Positions 54,935 to 64,000 of a stretch of 64,000 nucleotides of DNA are shown here, in pieces. The stretch's first letter is position 1. Every line of letters begins with the position of its first letter. A model generated the notes under the pieces. It had not been told where the DNA came from and searched no databases. It saw only the letters and a program-made list of their open reading frames with translations. A program made the position numbers and the translations under genes. The stretch comes from Nodularia sp. NIES-3585 (GTDB taxonomy: Bacteria; Cyanobacteriota; Cyanobacteriia; Cyanobacteriales; Nostocaceae), in the NCBI RefSeq assembly GCF_002218065.1, contig NZ_BDUB01000001.1, positions 3,381,270-3,445,269 of the forward strand, read 5' to 3'.

Positions 54935-57900
54935 ATGTTATGGAAATGGTTTTTTAGATTATTAATAATATTCTTGGGAATTTGGCTATTCCTAGATTTA
55001 GTTTCGCGTCTGGGAGCAGAAATTTTCTGGTTTCAAAATGTGGGCTATCTGCAAGTATTTTTGTTGCGGATAATCACAAAAGGTGGTTTGTGGATACTTG
55101 TAGCTGGTGTAACGACTACCTTTCTCATCGGAAATCTGAGGTTAGCACAACAGCTAAAGTATCCCGATTCTTTGAAGATTAAGGAAGTCCGGCGTGAGGA
55201 AGCCGCAATTGACAGCGATTTACAAAACTTTCTCAGTCCTCGCTATCTCAGAACCGATGAAACACAAACACCTAAATCCCGGACTAAACCATTAAGATTA
55301 GTCTGGTTGCTACCCATAGCCTTGGGATTGAGCCTATTAGTGGGATTAATGCTGGCTCATTACGGCGAAATAGCCGTTAGTTATTGGCATTCTCCAATGA
55401 TTAGGACTATTCCACCAGTTCCCCCCTTATTTCGAGCTGAGAGAATTTGGCAACTAATGAGCGTGCAAATTGTCTCTCAGGGTTGGTATATTGCCTTAGT
55501 TGCAGGAATTGCGATCGCCATCATAACTTATCCTGGTTTTTTCTTGAATGCGATCGCACTTGCTTTTAGTGTCCTATTTGCCTGGGTGCTATCTCACAAC
55601 TGGGCCAGGGTACTGCAATATTTTAGCCCCACCTCCTTCAACGCTTCCGAGCCTTTATTTGGTTTGGATATTAGCTTCTATATATTTTCCCTGCCATTTT
55701 GGGAACTGTTTGAACTATGGCTAATGGGATTATTCTTGTATGCTTTTGTCGCTGTCAGCCTGACTTATCTCCTCTGTGCAGATAGTCTCAGTCAAGGGAT
55801 TTTTCCTGGGTTATCGTCTCAACAACAGCGTCATTTATACGGCTTGGGTGGCTTATTTATGCTCGTTGTCGCCCTGAGTTATTGGCTAAGTCGTTATGAG
55901 CTAGTTTATTCTCAACGTGGGGTAACTTACGGTGCTAGTTATACCGATGTTTCGGCAGTTTTGCCAGCTTATACTATTTTGTGCTTCTTTGCCTTAGTAG
56001 TTGCCTTTTACCTGCTATGGCGGACATTTTCCTGGAAACCCCAGTCGCGGTATCGCCAATTTATATTTTATGGGTTGGGGCTGTATCTGGTGCTAGTTGT
56101 AGCAGCTGATTTTGTCGTACCTAACGTAGTGCAGTATTTAATTGTTCAGCCCAACGAATTACAACGAGAGCAACCATACATTGAGCGTACTATTGCTTTA
56201 ACTAGGCAAGCATTTGATTTAGATGTCATCGACGCTCAAACCTTCAACCCCACAGGAGACTTAACCGAAACCGATATCCAAAATAATGATTTAACAATTC
56301 GTAATATTCGCCTTTGGGATCAACAACCCCTCTTAGAAACTAACCGTCAACTGCAACAAATTAGACTTTACTATCGGTTCCCCGATGCGGATATTGACCG
56401 CTACAGACTTTTTAAAGAAGTACCCGCAAAAAAACCCACAGCAACAGAAGCCGTTACAGAAGCTAACCAAGAACAGAATGAAGTCACAGAACGGCGACAG
56501 GTGTTAATTGCTGCCAGGGAATTAGACTATACTGCCGTACCCCAACAAGCTCAAACTTGGGTGAACCGCCATTTAATTTATACTCATGGTTTCGGTTTTA
56601 CCATGAGTCCAGTGAACACTGTAGGGCCAGGTGGGCTACCAGAATATTTTGTGAAAGATATTGCTGGTAACGACGAAAGTCCCCTGACCACCTCCAGTGA
56701 AGCTATTCGTGATAGCGTTCCCATTGGAGAACCCCGGATTTATTTTGGTGAAATCACTAATACTCATGTCATGACTGGCACAAGAGTCAGAGAGTTAGAT
56801 TTTCCCAGTGGTAGTGATAATGTTTACAACATTTATGATGGAGTAGGGGGCATTGGCATTGGTACAGGGTGGAGAAGATTACTATTTGCCATGTATTTAA
56901 AAGATTGGCAGATGTTATTTACACGGGACTTTTTACCAGATACCAAGGTATTATTTCGGCGGAATATTAAGGAACGTATTCAAGCGATCGCACCTTTTCT
57001 ACAATTCGATAGTGACCCTTATTTAGTCGCCGCCGATGGTAGCCCCGATAATGGTGATGGTGATTTCCCTAGTAATGGCAATTATCTTTACTGGATTGTA
57101 GATGCTTATACTACAAGCGATCGCTATCCCTACTCCGACACCACCAGCGCTGAAATCAACTACATTCGTAACTCAGTCAAAATAGTCATTGATGCTTACC
57201 ACGGGACTGTTAATTTTTACATAGCCGATACCCGTGACCCGATTATTAACACCTGGTCTAAAATATTTCCTCACACCTTCAAACCTCTCAGTGATTTACC
57301 TGCTACCCTCCTGAGTCATATTCGTTATCCAGTGGACTACTTCAAAATTCAATCTGAGCGATTGATGACCTACCACATGACAGACCCCCAGGTTTTTTAT
57401 AACCGGGAAGACCAATGGCAAATACCCAACGAAATTTATGGTAGTGAAGCCCGTCCAGTAGACCCCTACTATTTAATTACCAGCCTCCCCACAGTCCCCT
57501 TTGTGGACGCAGCCTCTGCTAGAGAGGAATTTATCTTACTTTTGCCCTACACACCCAGACAACGCTCTAATTTAATTGCTTGGTTAGCAGCGCGGTCAGA
57601 CGGTGAAAATTACGGTAAGCTACTACTATATGTATTTCCTAAAGAACGCTTAGTTTTCGGACCAGAGCAAATAGAGGCACGAATTAACCAAGACCCAGTA
57701 ATTTCGCAGCAAATATCCCTATGGAATCGCCAGGGGTCAAGAGCAGTTCAGGGTAATCTGTTAATTATTCCCATTGAACAATCCTTATTGTACGTTGAGC
57801 CGATTTATTTAGAAGCCACGCAAAACAGACTACCGACTCTAGTCCGAGTAATTGTAGCCTTTGAAAACCGGATTGTCATGGCTCCAACACTAGAACAAGC

Positions 57901-57982
57901 ATTACAGGGAATATTCCAGCCAGAAGTCACACCAGCCCCAGCGATTATTCGTCCTGTAGAGGAGCCAGCACCCTCTGAATAG
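54935..57982 (+). CDS. UPF0182 family large membrane protein
   Basis: A 1015-residue protein of the UPF0182 (DUF955-independent) membrane family. About seven hydrophobic segments lie in the first 390 residues (from [20 protein letters not shown]), followed by a large soluble domain with family motifs such as [28 protein letters not shown] and [10 protein letters not shown]. The C-terminus is Pro/Glu-rich. The function of this family is unknown. The ATG at 54935 lies only 49 bases after the ATPase stop, so the two may be co-transcribed. Confidence 0.9.
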   Translation: MLWKWFFRLLIIFLGIWLFLDLVSRLGAEIFWFQNVGYLQVFLLRIITKGGLWILVAGVTTTFLIGNLRLAQQLKYPDSLKIKEVRREEAAIDSDLQNFLSPRYLRTDETQTPKSRTKPLRLVWLLPIALGLSLLVGLMLAHYGEIAVSYWHSPMIRTIPPVPPLFRAERIWQLMSVQIVSQGWYIALVAGIAIAIITYPGFFLNAIALAFSVLFAWVLSHNWARVLQYFSPTSFNASEPLFGLDISFYIFSLPFWELFELWLMGLFLYAFVAVSLTYLLCADSLSQGIFPGLSSQQQRHLYGLGGLFMLVVALSYWLSRYELVYSQRGVTYGASYTDVSAVLPAYTILCFFALVVAFYLLWRTFSWKPQSRYRQFIFYGLGLYLVLVVAADFVVPNVVQYLIVQPNELQREQPYIERTIALTRQAFDLDVIDAQTFNPTGDLTETDIQNNDLTIRNIRLWDQQPLLETNRQLQQIRLYYRFPDADIDRYRLFKEVPAKKPTATEAVTEANQEQNEVTERRQVLIAARELDYTAVPQQAQTWVNRHLIYTHGFGFTMSPVNTVGPGGLPEYFVKDIAGNDESPLTTSSEAIRDSVPIGEPRIYFGEITNTHVMTGTRVRELDFPSGSDNVYNIYDGVGGIGIGTGWRRLLFAMYLKDWQMLFTRDFLPDTKVLFRRNIKERIQAIAPFLQFDSDPYLVAADGSPDNGDGDFPSNGNYLYWIVDAYTTSDRYPYSDTTSAEINYIRNSVKIVIDAYHGTVNFYIADTRDPIINTWSKIFPHTFKPLSDLPATLLSHIRYPVDYFKIQSERLMTYHMTDPQVFYNREDQWQIPNEIYGSEARPVDPYYLITSLPTVPFVDAASAREEFILLLPYTPRQRSNLIAWLAARSDGENYGKLLLYVFPKERLVFGPEQIEARINQDPVISQQISLWNRQGSRAVQGNLLIIPIEQSLLYVEPIYLEATQNRLPTLVRVIVAFENRIVMAPTLEQALQGIFQPEVTPAPAIIRPVEEPAPSE

Positions 57983-58383
57983 CCAGCATTTTTAATTTAG
58001 TCACATTTTTAGCCAGTTGTAATGAAGCGATGATTTCATGCGGCGAATTGACTGGTTCACCCATTTATAGCCGTTCTACAGCACAAAATCAACAACTGGC
58101 ATAGGGATGGGAGGATTGAAAACAAGGCTTGACCCTATACTGCGTAGAGTTTTCGCGTTCCCGTTATCCCTGTTGATATCTTATTTAAACTGCTATCGAA
58201 AGATTTGTCATGCCAAATTGCCGAATCTTTAGCAACCCAAAACAAGCATTTCAATTTTGACTTTTAACTTTTGCCATACCTTCTTCCTTTTTTCCTTCTT
58301 TCTCTGCGTCCTTAGCGTACTTTGCGGTTCGTTTTAATTCCCCACATCTACACCACACAAGCCATCATCAAAAAATAGTATTG
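57983..58383. other. Intergenic region with dispersed repeat fragments
   Basis: No gene is evident. A pyrimidine-rich repeat (TTCCTTCTTTCTCTGCGTCC followed by TTTGCGGTTCG) near 58290-58335 is another form of the dispersed repeat seen at 11208. Confidence 0.4.
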
Positions 58384-58474
58384 TATAGCAACCGCCAAGG
58401 AAGTTAAGACATAAACGGATAATCAAACTTAGACACCACTCGGGTTTTAACCCAGTCCCTACTCCCCAGCTATA
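58384..58474. repeat. MITE-like element, copy B
   Basis: A 91-bp segment starting TATAGCAACCGCCAAGG and ending GCTATA. It is closely similar to copy A at 20562-20673 over the left 80 bases, but has fewer heptamers at the right end. Copy C lies inverted at 35388-35492. Confidence 0.65.
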
Positions 58475-58500
58475 AAACTTCCCCCCAGCCACAACCGAGG

Positions 58501-58525
58501 AAAAACCCCCGAAGATATCCGGGGG
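58501..58525 (-). terminator. Rho-independent terminator of the ndh-nadK operon
   Basis: On the minus strand CCCCCG (complement of 58520-58525) pairs with CGGGGG (complement of 58506-58511) around an eight-base loop, followed directly by TTTTT (58505-58501). It is the best intrinsic terminator in the window and lies 55 bases after the nadK stop. Confidence 0.85.
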
Positions 58526-58580
58526 CTGGTATATTTCACAGACAACTGGCAGTAAAAGCGCTCCGTAGACACCTAATCAA

Positions 58581-59501
58581 TCAATTACGGTGATTATTAC
58601 TGTAGCGAACCCTTGTACCTGCCCAAAGCAGCTTCTCACGCAGCGTCTGATAATATGAATTGTTCTCTCGCAAAATAATAAACTTCGCCCGACAATCAGC
58701 CATCCGCACATCAACCCGATGTCCTGGCCAAATCGACGTAGATAACACCCCATCCATCCACAGCTTTGTACTCAAATCATAGTCCCCCAAAGGCCAGATG
58801 CTGACCACAGAACCAGGAGGTAAAACTAGAGGGCGACTAGAAAGACTCATGGGACAAATGGGAGTGATGGTAACCGCCTCCATACCATCGTGCATAATCG
58901 GGCCATTGGCAGAAACGGTATAACCAGTAGAACCAGTGGGAGTGGAAATAATCAAACCATCCCCCACATATTGATCGATTACCTCACTATCAATTTCCAT
59001 TTCTAGAATTGAGGTAATCATCCGGTCAGCAGAAGCGGGTTTCACACAAAATTCGTTCAAAGCCAGGTAGAGCTCAGTCACAGGTTCCAAATTTGTGCGT
59101 TGACCCTCATACACTGCCGCTTGTAGCATCATCCGCCGCTGGATGGCATAGCGATCCTCAAATAGCCGATCCCAAACCTTCTCTGTATCTTCAAACTCAT
59201 CTACTGACTCGGTTAAAAAGCCCAGATGACCCCCAATATTTACACCAAGAATGGGTATACCAGCTGGGGCTAAATGTCTGGCACTAGTCAAAACAGTACC
59301 ATCACCACCGAGTACCAAAGCCAAATCGATGGGTTGAGTGGCAGAAGCCAAAAACACCGGGTAAGGGTTATCTTTAGGCCCACTAGGCCCCATCAATACC
59401 TGACAATGGCGGTTTTCCAGTTGTTTAGCACAGAGTTCTGCCCAGCGTTTACTCTGAGAATCTCGTGCTTTATAAGCAATGATTACCTGCTTGAGTTGCA
59501 C
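58581..59501 (-). CDS. nadK: NAD(+) kinase
   Basis: NadK phosphorylates NAD to NADP with ATP, setting the NADP pool for photosynthesis and the pentose-phosphate pathway. The 306-residue protein has the GGDGT motif at 65-69 (LALVLGGDGTVL), GVNIGGHLGFLTE and the GDGLIISTPTGSTGY nucleotide-binding stretch. The start is a GTG six bases after the ndhE stop, so nadK is the last gene of the ndh operon. The strong terminator follows. Confidence 0.94.
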   Translation of the reverse strand: MQLKQVIIAYKARDSQSKRWAELCAKQLENRHCQVLMGPSGPKDNPYPVFLASATQPIDLALVLGGDGTVLTSARHLAPAGIPILGVNIGGHLGFLTESVDEFEDTEKVWDRLFEDRYAIQRRMMLQAAVYEGQRTNLEPVTELYLALNEFCVKPASADRMITSILEMEIDSEVIDQYVGDGLIISTPTGSTGYTVSANGPIMHDGMEAVTITPICPMSLSSRPLVLPPGSVVSIWPLGDYDLSTKLWMDGVLSTSIWPGHRVDVRMADCRAKFIILRENNSYYQTLREKLLWAGTRVRYSNNHRN

Positions 59502-59507
59502 GCAAAT

Positions 59508-59813
59508 TTACCACTTCAGGAGATTAAACTGCTCCATATCGACGGTATCGCGGTTGCGATAAATGGCCAGCACAATGGCTAAACCCACCGCCGCTTCAGC
59601 AGCTGCCACGGTAATCACAAACACGGTGAATACCTGACCCTTAATTAAAGTTGAATCGAGAAAGTTGGAAAATGCCATTAAATTCAGATTAACAGCATTC
59701 AGCAGTAACTCAATTGACATTAACACCCGCACGGCATTACGACTGGTAATTAAACCATAAATGCCAATACAAAACAAAGCTGCTGCTAGTAATAAAAAGT
59801 ACTGGAGTTGCAT
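59508..59813 (-). CDS. ndhE: NDH-1 subunit NdhE (NuoK)
   Basis: A 101-residue membrane subunit of the NDH-1 complex, with three transmembrane helices and the conserved [17 protein letters not shown], which carries a glutamate used in proton pumping. In cyanobacteria NDH-1 takes electrons from ferredoxin and serves respiration, cyclic electron flow and CO2 uptake. The gene lies about 80 bases after ndhG and six bases before nadK. Confidence 0.96.
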   Translation of the reverse strand: MQLQYFLLLAAALFCIGIYGLITSRNAVRVLMSIELLLNAVNLNLMAFSNFLDSTLIKGQVFTVFVITVAAAEAAVGLAIVLAIYRNRDTVDMEQFNLLKW

Positions 59814-59894
59814 GGATTATCGTATCCTTTCTGTTAGCTTGCGTGGCGTAGCCATCAAAATCTGGCTTTTTACCTGCGATATAATTCGCAAATC

Positions 59895-60509
59895 TTACTC
59901 TTTGGTTTCGCTGCCAGCAGATACCAAGTCTCTGGGGCGTTCTGGCAAAGTCAAAACACTTTGTTGCAACTTTGACGCTGTTGGTTCTTCAGGCAAATAC
60001 TCGCGACGTGCCAAAATAATTGCTCCCACCATCGCTATCAGCAACAATATTGAAGCCAGTTCAAAAGGTAGTAAAAAGTCAGTGAAGAAATGCTCACCAA
60101 TCACAACTATAGAACTTTCTGGAGCTACAAGAGCAGGTGTTGAGTATTTCCAAGGGGTCCCCAATACCATCACACTCAACAGCCCAAATAATCCCAGGCT
60201 GACTACCCCTGTAAGAACTTTCCGCAACCCAGCACTGGGAAATGGCGCAAAATCTTCCCGCTTGTTCACCAACATAATGGCAAACAAAATCAGCACGTTA
60301 ACCGCCCCAACATAAACTAACACTTGTGCTGCTGCTACAAAGTCACCATTCAGCAACAGGTAGATTCCCGCCATGCTGATAAACACACCCCCCAGCATAA
60401 AGGCAGAATAGACAACGTTAGAGAACAGCACTACTCCTAAAGCTGCTCCAATCATCATCGCGCCCAGTATGCATAACGCAACAAACTGTACTCCTTCGGC
60501 TAGATTCAC
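59895..60509 (-). CDS. ndhG: NDH-1 subunit NdhG (NuoJ)
   Basis: A 204-residue membrane subunit with five helices. Characteristic are FMLGGVFISMAGIYLLLNGD and VLVYVGAVNVLILFAIMLVN. A GTG at the complement of 60507-60509 (VNLAEGVQF) is chosen because AGGA lies about ten bases upstream and most NdhG proteins begin M-N-L-A-E-G. An ATG 18 codons upstream would add an atypical extension. The spacer to ndhI contains AAAAGTC heptamers. Confidence 0.93.
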   Translation of the reverse strand: MNLAEGVQFVALCILGAMMIGAALGVVLFSNVVYSAFMLGGVFISMAGIYLLLNGDFVAAAQVLVYVGAVNVLILFAIMLVNKREDFAPFPSAGLRKVLTGVVSLGLFGLLSVMVLGTPWKYSTPALVAPESSIVVIGEHFFTDFLLPFELASILLLIAMVGAIILARREYLPEEPTASKLQQSVLTLPERPRDLVSAGSETKE

Positions 60510-60594
60510 TTTTTCCGATCCTTTTTGATTTCCAATAAATGGTAACTGGTAATCGGTAATCACGATTACCCACTAGCACCGCAAGGCGGAAGTT

Positions 60595-60629
60595 AAAAGT
60601 CAAAAGTCAAAAGTCAAAAGTCAAAAGTT
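60595..60629. repeat. STRR heptamers AAAAGTC between ndhI and ndhG
   Basis: Four perfect AAAAGTC units and one variant (AAAAGTT). The same heptamer fills the MITE-like copy C at 35394-35422. It lies within an operon spacer, so it is transcribed. Confidence 0.85.
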
Positions 60630-60679
60630 TATATAATCGGCTTTTGATTGATTTGAAGTCCAAATTCCGCGTAGCGGCG

Positions 60680-61273
60680 CTAGGCATTCGTTTTTTCTGT
60701 TTGTTCTAACAGGTCTTCTGGACGAGAACCAGCACGAGGGGCATCAGCAGGTAGGTCGTGAGGTTCCATGACACCCTTGGGCAAGTAAGCTAGTTCGCGC
60801 AGTGGCGTAACCATGGGGTCATTTGTGACTTTGTAAGGCAGACGACCTAGGGCTACGTTGTCAAAGTTCAATTCATGGCGATCGTAAGTGGATAGCTCAT
60901 ACTCTTCTGTCATCGATAGACAGTTAGTTGGGCAATATTCCACACAGTTACCGCAGAAGATACAAACTCCAAAGTCAATGCTGTAGTGTTTGAGCTTTTT
61001 CTTTTTGTTGGCTTTCTCAAATTCCCAATCCACTACTGGCAAATTGATTGGACAAACTCTGACACAGACTTCACAGGCGATACATTTATCAAACTCAAAG
61101 TGAATCCGGCCGCGAAACCTTTCGCCAGGAATCAGTTTTTCGTAGGGGTACTGTACTGTAACTGGTCGCCGCTGCATATGGTCGAAAGTTACAGCTAACC
61201 CTTGACCAATGTAACGTCCAGCTTGTACTGCTTCTTTGGCGTAATCACCAACTTGTTTGAGGAACTTGAGCAT
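60680..61273 (-). CDS. ndhI: NDH-1 subunit NdhI (two 4Fe-4S clusters)
   Basis: A 197-residue peripheral subunit that passes electrons through two 4Fe-4S clusters, bound by [12 protein letters not shown] and [12 protein letters not shown]. The N-terminus [20 protein letters not shown] is an amphipathic membrane-contact helix. The ATG at 61273 is preferred to an in-frame start 20 codons upstream, which falls in spacer sequence. The C-terminal 45 residues, rich in P and E, are typical of cyanobacterial NdhI. Confidence 0.96.
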   Translation of the reverse strand: MLKFLKQVGDYAKEAVQAGRYIGQGLAVTFDHMQRRPVTVQYPYEKLIPGERFRGRIHFEFDKCIACEVCVRVCPINLPVVDWEFEKANKKKKLKHYSIDFGVCIFCGNCVEYCPTNCLSMTEEYELSTYDRHELNFDNVALGRLPYKVTNDPMVTPLRELAYLPKGVMEPHDLPADAPRAGSRPEDLLEQTEKTNA

Positions 61274-61352
61274 TTTTAGTGTTTTTCTCTCTCTTTTCAA
61301 TTCTGGATCTGGGATTTGAGATTTCAGAGTCAATCTAAAATCTCAAATTGGT

Positions 61353-62471
61353 TTATCCACCAAAGGCGAAGGGAAAGGCCAGTTTCAGTGCTGCGGTGAC
61401 TAAAAGATTAACCAAAGCCAGTGGCAACAAAAACTTCCATCCTAAATCTAACAATTGGTCAATCCGCACCCGTGGTACTGTCCAACGTAACAAGATGGCG
61501 ATAAATACTAGCAAATAGGCTTTGATTAGGGTCATGACGATACCCAAAGAAGCCGTTGCTACCTGCAAGACGGGATTGAATTCACTGATTCCCAGCCAAT
61601 TAGCTATGACATTCACAGGAATGGGAAAGTCCCAACCACCTAAGTATAAAACTGCTACCAGTAAAGCAGAAAGCACTAGGTTGACATAGGAACTAAGGTA
61701 AAACAGCGCGAATTTCATCCCTGAGTATTCGGTCTGATAACCAGCTACGATTTCTTCCTCGGCTTCTGGTAAGTCAAAGGGCAAGCGTTCGCATTCAGCC
61801 AGGGCTGCTATCCAAAAAATCAGAAACCCTACTGGTTGCCGCCAAATGTTCCAACCGAGGATGCCATAGCCAGATTGCTGGTTGACAATATCAATGGTGC
61901 TGAGACTGTTAGACATCATGACAACGGCTAACACGCTCAACGATAGCGGAATTTCGTAGCTAATAGACTGAGCCGCAGCCCGCAAGCCACCGATGAGGGA
62001 ATACTTGTTATTGGATGCGTAACCAGCCATTAACAACCCAATGGGGGCAATGCTAGAAAACGCAATCCACAGGAATATTCCCATGCCTACGTTTGTAATT
62101 ACAATATTCTGTCCAAAGGGGACAATTAAATAGGACAGAAATACTGGGAGTACGACTAAAATGGGACCGATGGTGAATAGCCAAGCATCAGCTTTAGCTG
62201 GTACGATATCTTCTTTAAATACCAGCTTGAGACCATCGGCGACTGGAGCTAGTAAACCAAAAGGACCAATAAATTCTGGGCCAATGCGCTGCTGTACTGA
62301 TGCCGAAATCTTACGTTCTAACCAAACACAGACTAGTACCCCCACTGTTGCTCCAATCAGCATCAGTATCATTGGCAAGGGCATCCAAATGGCTTTGGCT
62401 GTCCCTGCTGGTATTCCTAAATCCATGACGGATTGAATAAACGTTCCTTGGAGGTCAATTCCTGAGTTCAT
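61353..62471 (-). CDS. ndhA: NDH-1 subunit NdhA (NuoH)
   Basis: A 372-residue membrane subunit with eight to nine helices that forms the quinone-binding site and connects the peripheral and membrane arms. Conserved stretches are [39 protein letters not shown] and [18 protein letters not shown]. The ATG at 62471 ([11 protein letters not shown]) is chosen over an ATG 23 codons upstream. It starts the ndhA-ndhI-ndhG-ndhE-nadK operon. Confidence 0.96.
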   Translation of the reverse strand: MNSGIDLQGTFIQSVMDLGIPAGTAKAIWMPLPMILMLIGATVGVLVCVWLERKISASVQQRIGPEFIGPFGLLAPVADGLKLVFKEDIVPAKADAWLFTIGPILVVLPVFLSYLIVPFGQNIVITNVGMGIFLWIAFSSIAPIGLLMAGYASNNKYSLIGGLRAAAQSISYEIPLSLSVLAVVMMSNSLSTIDIVNQQSGYGILGWNIWRQPVGFLIFWIAALAECERLPFDLPEAEEEIVAGYQTEYSGMKFALFYLSSYVNLVLSALLVAVLYLGGWDFPIPVNVIANWLGISEFNPVLQVATASLGIVMTLIKAYLLVFIAILLRWTVPRVRIDQLLDLGWKFLLPLALVNLLVTAALKLAFPFAFGG

Positions 62472-63092
62472 GTTTCTGCTCTTTAAGTCAACTGAAGTAT
62501 GAAGTGTGAAGTTATAAAGTATAAAATTCGGCTCCTTCATCCTTCATCATTCATACTTTTATGCTTTGATGAAGACGCTTGATTGATAGATAGCTGGCGT
62601 GGCGAAGCCAGAGATTTGTGCCAATTCCCATGCCTAGTATATCGTCCAATGGTTTTCAGCCCTTGAAGCTATACAAGAACTTCTACTTATGGTCAGCATT
62701 GGGATTTCTTTTGCTTGGCCAGAAGAGGATGTAGGGGCGGGTTGACAGATATCATTCATCATGTACGGGGATATTGGTAAACTCCCCCCTACTCATGCCA
62801 ACTCCTGCCCGTTCTTAGTAATTAGCGGGCATATTTGGCTCTTCCTTCTGTCCCCAGGCAAAACCTCCGCCGACCTTGTGGCAAGGGTGATCTAGTTAAT
62901 AACTGGGGATGAGTGTCAAAAGAAGCAGGGGAGAAGACTGAAACGGAGCTTGTTCTCCGCCTCAGTTCAAGCGCCCCAAAAGGGCAGGGCTTTGTACCCC
63001 TACTCCGCAATGCTTGGCGCAGAGGCTTCGGGCTTATTGCCCCCTGCCCCCTGCCCCTCTGCCTCTTCGGTGACTAACAATCCAACAGCCAG
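62472..63092. promoter_or_regulatory. gltA-ndhA spacer
   Basis: A 620-base spacer that must carry the ndh operon promoter. It has repeat-like GC-rich parts (CTCCCCCCTACTCATGCC, CCCCTGCCCCCTGCCCCTCTG). A frame at 62822-63010 has repeat-like composition and is not called. No clear terminator for gltA was found. Confidence 0.4.
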
Positions 63093-64000
63093 TTAACGTT
63101 GCTCTATGGGGAGATAAGTAACCTCATGCTTACCGTTATAAATCTGGGTGGGTCGGAATATGCGGTTTTCTGCTAGTTGTTCTTTCCAATGAGCTAGCCA
63201 ACCTGCAACACGAGCGATCGCAAATATTGGTGTAAATAGGTCTGTGGGAATTCCCATTTTCCTGTACACCAAACCTGAATAAAAGTCAACATTGGGATAA
63301 ATCCCTTTGCCAGCCAGTTTTTCTGCTACAACTCGTTCCATTTCTTGGGCAATGTCATAGTACTTATCATGCCCAAACTTGGCAAACAATTGCTCTGCTA
63401 GATTTTGTAAGACCGTAGCTCGTGGATCTTTGACTTTATACACACGGTGTCCAAAGCCCATGATCTTGGCTTTGCGTTGCAGCAGGTCTTCTACATAGGG
63501 ACGCACATTTTCTACTGTGCCAATGTCTTCCAACATCTGAATCACTTCTTCGTTGGCTCCGCCGTGTAGGGGACCTCCGAGGGTTCCTACGGCACTAGCA
63601 ACCACAGCGTAGGGATCAGTTAAGGTTGAAGCCGTTACCCTGGCACTGAAGGTAGAGGCATTCATTGTATGCTCGACGTGAAGAATCAAGCAGATGTCAA
63701 AAATTTTAGCCGCCAAAGGATCTGGTTCTTTCTCGTTAAGCATATAGAGAAAGTTGGCGGCGTAGTCTAAGTCATCGCGAGGCTTTACGGGGTCGTTACC
63801 TTTTCGCATTAACTGGAATGCCGCTACCATTGTGGGAATGGTCGCTAACAAGCGCACTACGGCATCCCGAATGTAGGCAGGATTGTGTAAGTCTCGGCGC
63901 GAATAAAACAAGCCTAGAGCCGCAGCTGAGGCTTGCAGAGCATCCATCGGGTGACCGCTTTCTGGAAAGCATTTCATCATATCCCGAATGCGGTATTTTA
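63093..64000 (-). CDS. gltA: Citrate synthase (C-terminal part; continues beyond the window)
   Basis: Citrate synthase condenses acetyl-CoA and oxaloacetate, the entry to the cyanobacterial TCA pathway that feeds 2-oxoglutarate to nitrogen assimilation. About 302 residues are present; the usual length is about 380, and the frame is open to the window edge (KYRIRDMMKCFPESG), so the N-terminus lies outside. Catalytic regions are visible: HVEHTMNASTF, GGPLHGGANEE, FGHRVYKVKDPRA and NVDFYSGLVY. It is upstream of ndhA on the same strand. Confidence 0.96.
   Translation of the reverse strand, partial: KYRIRDMMKCFPESGHPMDALQASAAALGLFYSRRDLHNPAYIRDAVVRLLATIPTMVAAFQLMRKGNDPVKPRDDLDYAANFLYMLNEKEPDPLAAKIFDICLILHVEHTMNASTFSARVTASTLTDPYAVVASAVGTLGGPLHGGANEEVIQMLEDIGTVENVRPYVEDLLQRKAKIMGFGHRVYKVKDPRATVLQNLAEQLFAKFGHDKYYDIAQEMERVVAEKLAGKGIYPNVDFYSGLVYRKMGIPTDLFTPIFAIARVAGWLAHWKEQLAENRIFRPTQIYNGKHEVTYLPIEQR

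Noticed and set aside
1-64000. tRNA, rRNA or tmRNA genes
   Set aside because: I looked in the gene-free stretches for the GGTTCGA-type T-arm and acceptor stems and found none that folds. The GTTCGAG near 14605 lies inside glgP.

Overview
The window comes from the chromosome of a filamentous, probably heterocyst-forming cyanobacterium (Nostoc/Anabaena/Nodularia type). The evidence is a psbI gene, an ndhA-ndhI-ndhG-ndhE operon, the fbp-tal-zwf-opcA pentose-phosphate cluster, many HIP1 octamers (GCGATCGC), and tandem heptamer repeats (GGGGAGT, AAAAGTC, AATTCGT) of the STRR type described from heterocystous cyanobacteria. The species cannot be fixed from the sequence alone.

Layout. 0-4.1 kb: envelope lipid genes (MlaE-type permease, DUF3119, DUF3086, plsY), facing csaA-tatC. 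5.6-14.7 kb: lytic transglycosylase, UbiH-type hydroxylase, metallophosphoesterase, DUF429 protein and glgP. 14.7-16.6 kb: an AT-rich stretch with no convincing gene. 16.6-20.4 kb: hexapeptide acyltransferase, psbI and an LptD-like DUF3769 protein. 20.7-24.2 kb: a two-gene signalling operon. Its first gene is a histidine kinase whose GAF domain has both cysteine motifs of a DXCF cyanobacteriochrome.

24.8-35.3 kb is the highlight. It is one class II (adenosylcobalamin-dependent) ribonucleotide reductase gene, nrdJ, cut by two group II introns, each encoding an RT/maturase/HNH protein, and by three inteins with LAGLIDADG motifs. About 10.6 kb of DNA encodes an extein of about 766 residues. Exon 2 is only 114 nt and carries the conserved active-site cysteine motif. 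Intein 2 sits at NP|CGEI, so its +1 nucleophile is the catalytic thiyl cysteine. Inteins 2 and 3 are separated by ten extein residues. A five-base EBS2/IBS2 pairing that covaries between the two introns fixes the splice sites and shows that intron 1 has an aberrant 5' end.

35.6-46.1 kb: a small conserved protein, an RRM RNA-binding protein, a DUF29 protein, fbp, tal, zwf, opcA, cbiA (with an in-frame heptamer repeat in its linker), then a heme-oxygenase-like protein and a 61-residue peptide between two inverted IS605-like hairpins. 46.4-51.8 kb: a large STAND (HTH/NB-ARC/14 WD40) protein, two ribbon-helix-helix proteins and a cyclic-nucleotide-binding protein. 52.1-58.0 kb: a P-type ATPase and a UPF0182 membrane protein. 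58.5-64.0 kb, minus strand: gltA (cut by the window end), ndhA, ndhI, ndhG, ndhE and nadK, ending in a clear intrinsic terminator.

How the parts work together: zwf, opcA and tal run the oxidative pentose-phosphate route that provides NADPH at night and in heterocysts. fbp and glgP link it to sugar-phosphate and glycogen pools. NDH-1 and NadK handle electron flow and NADP supply. Short dispersed repeats fill most intergenic spaces and have entered at least two coding sequences.
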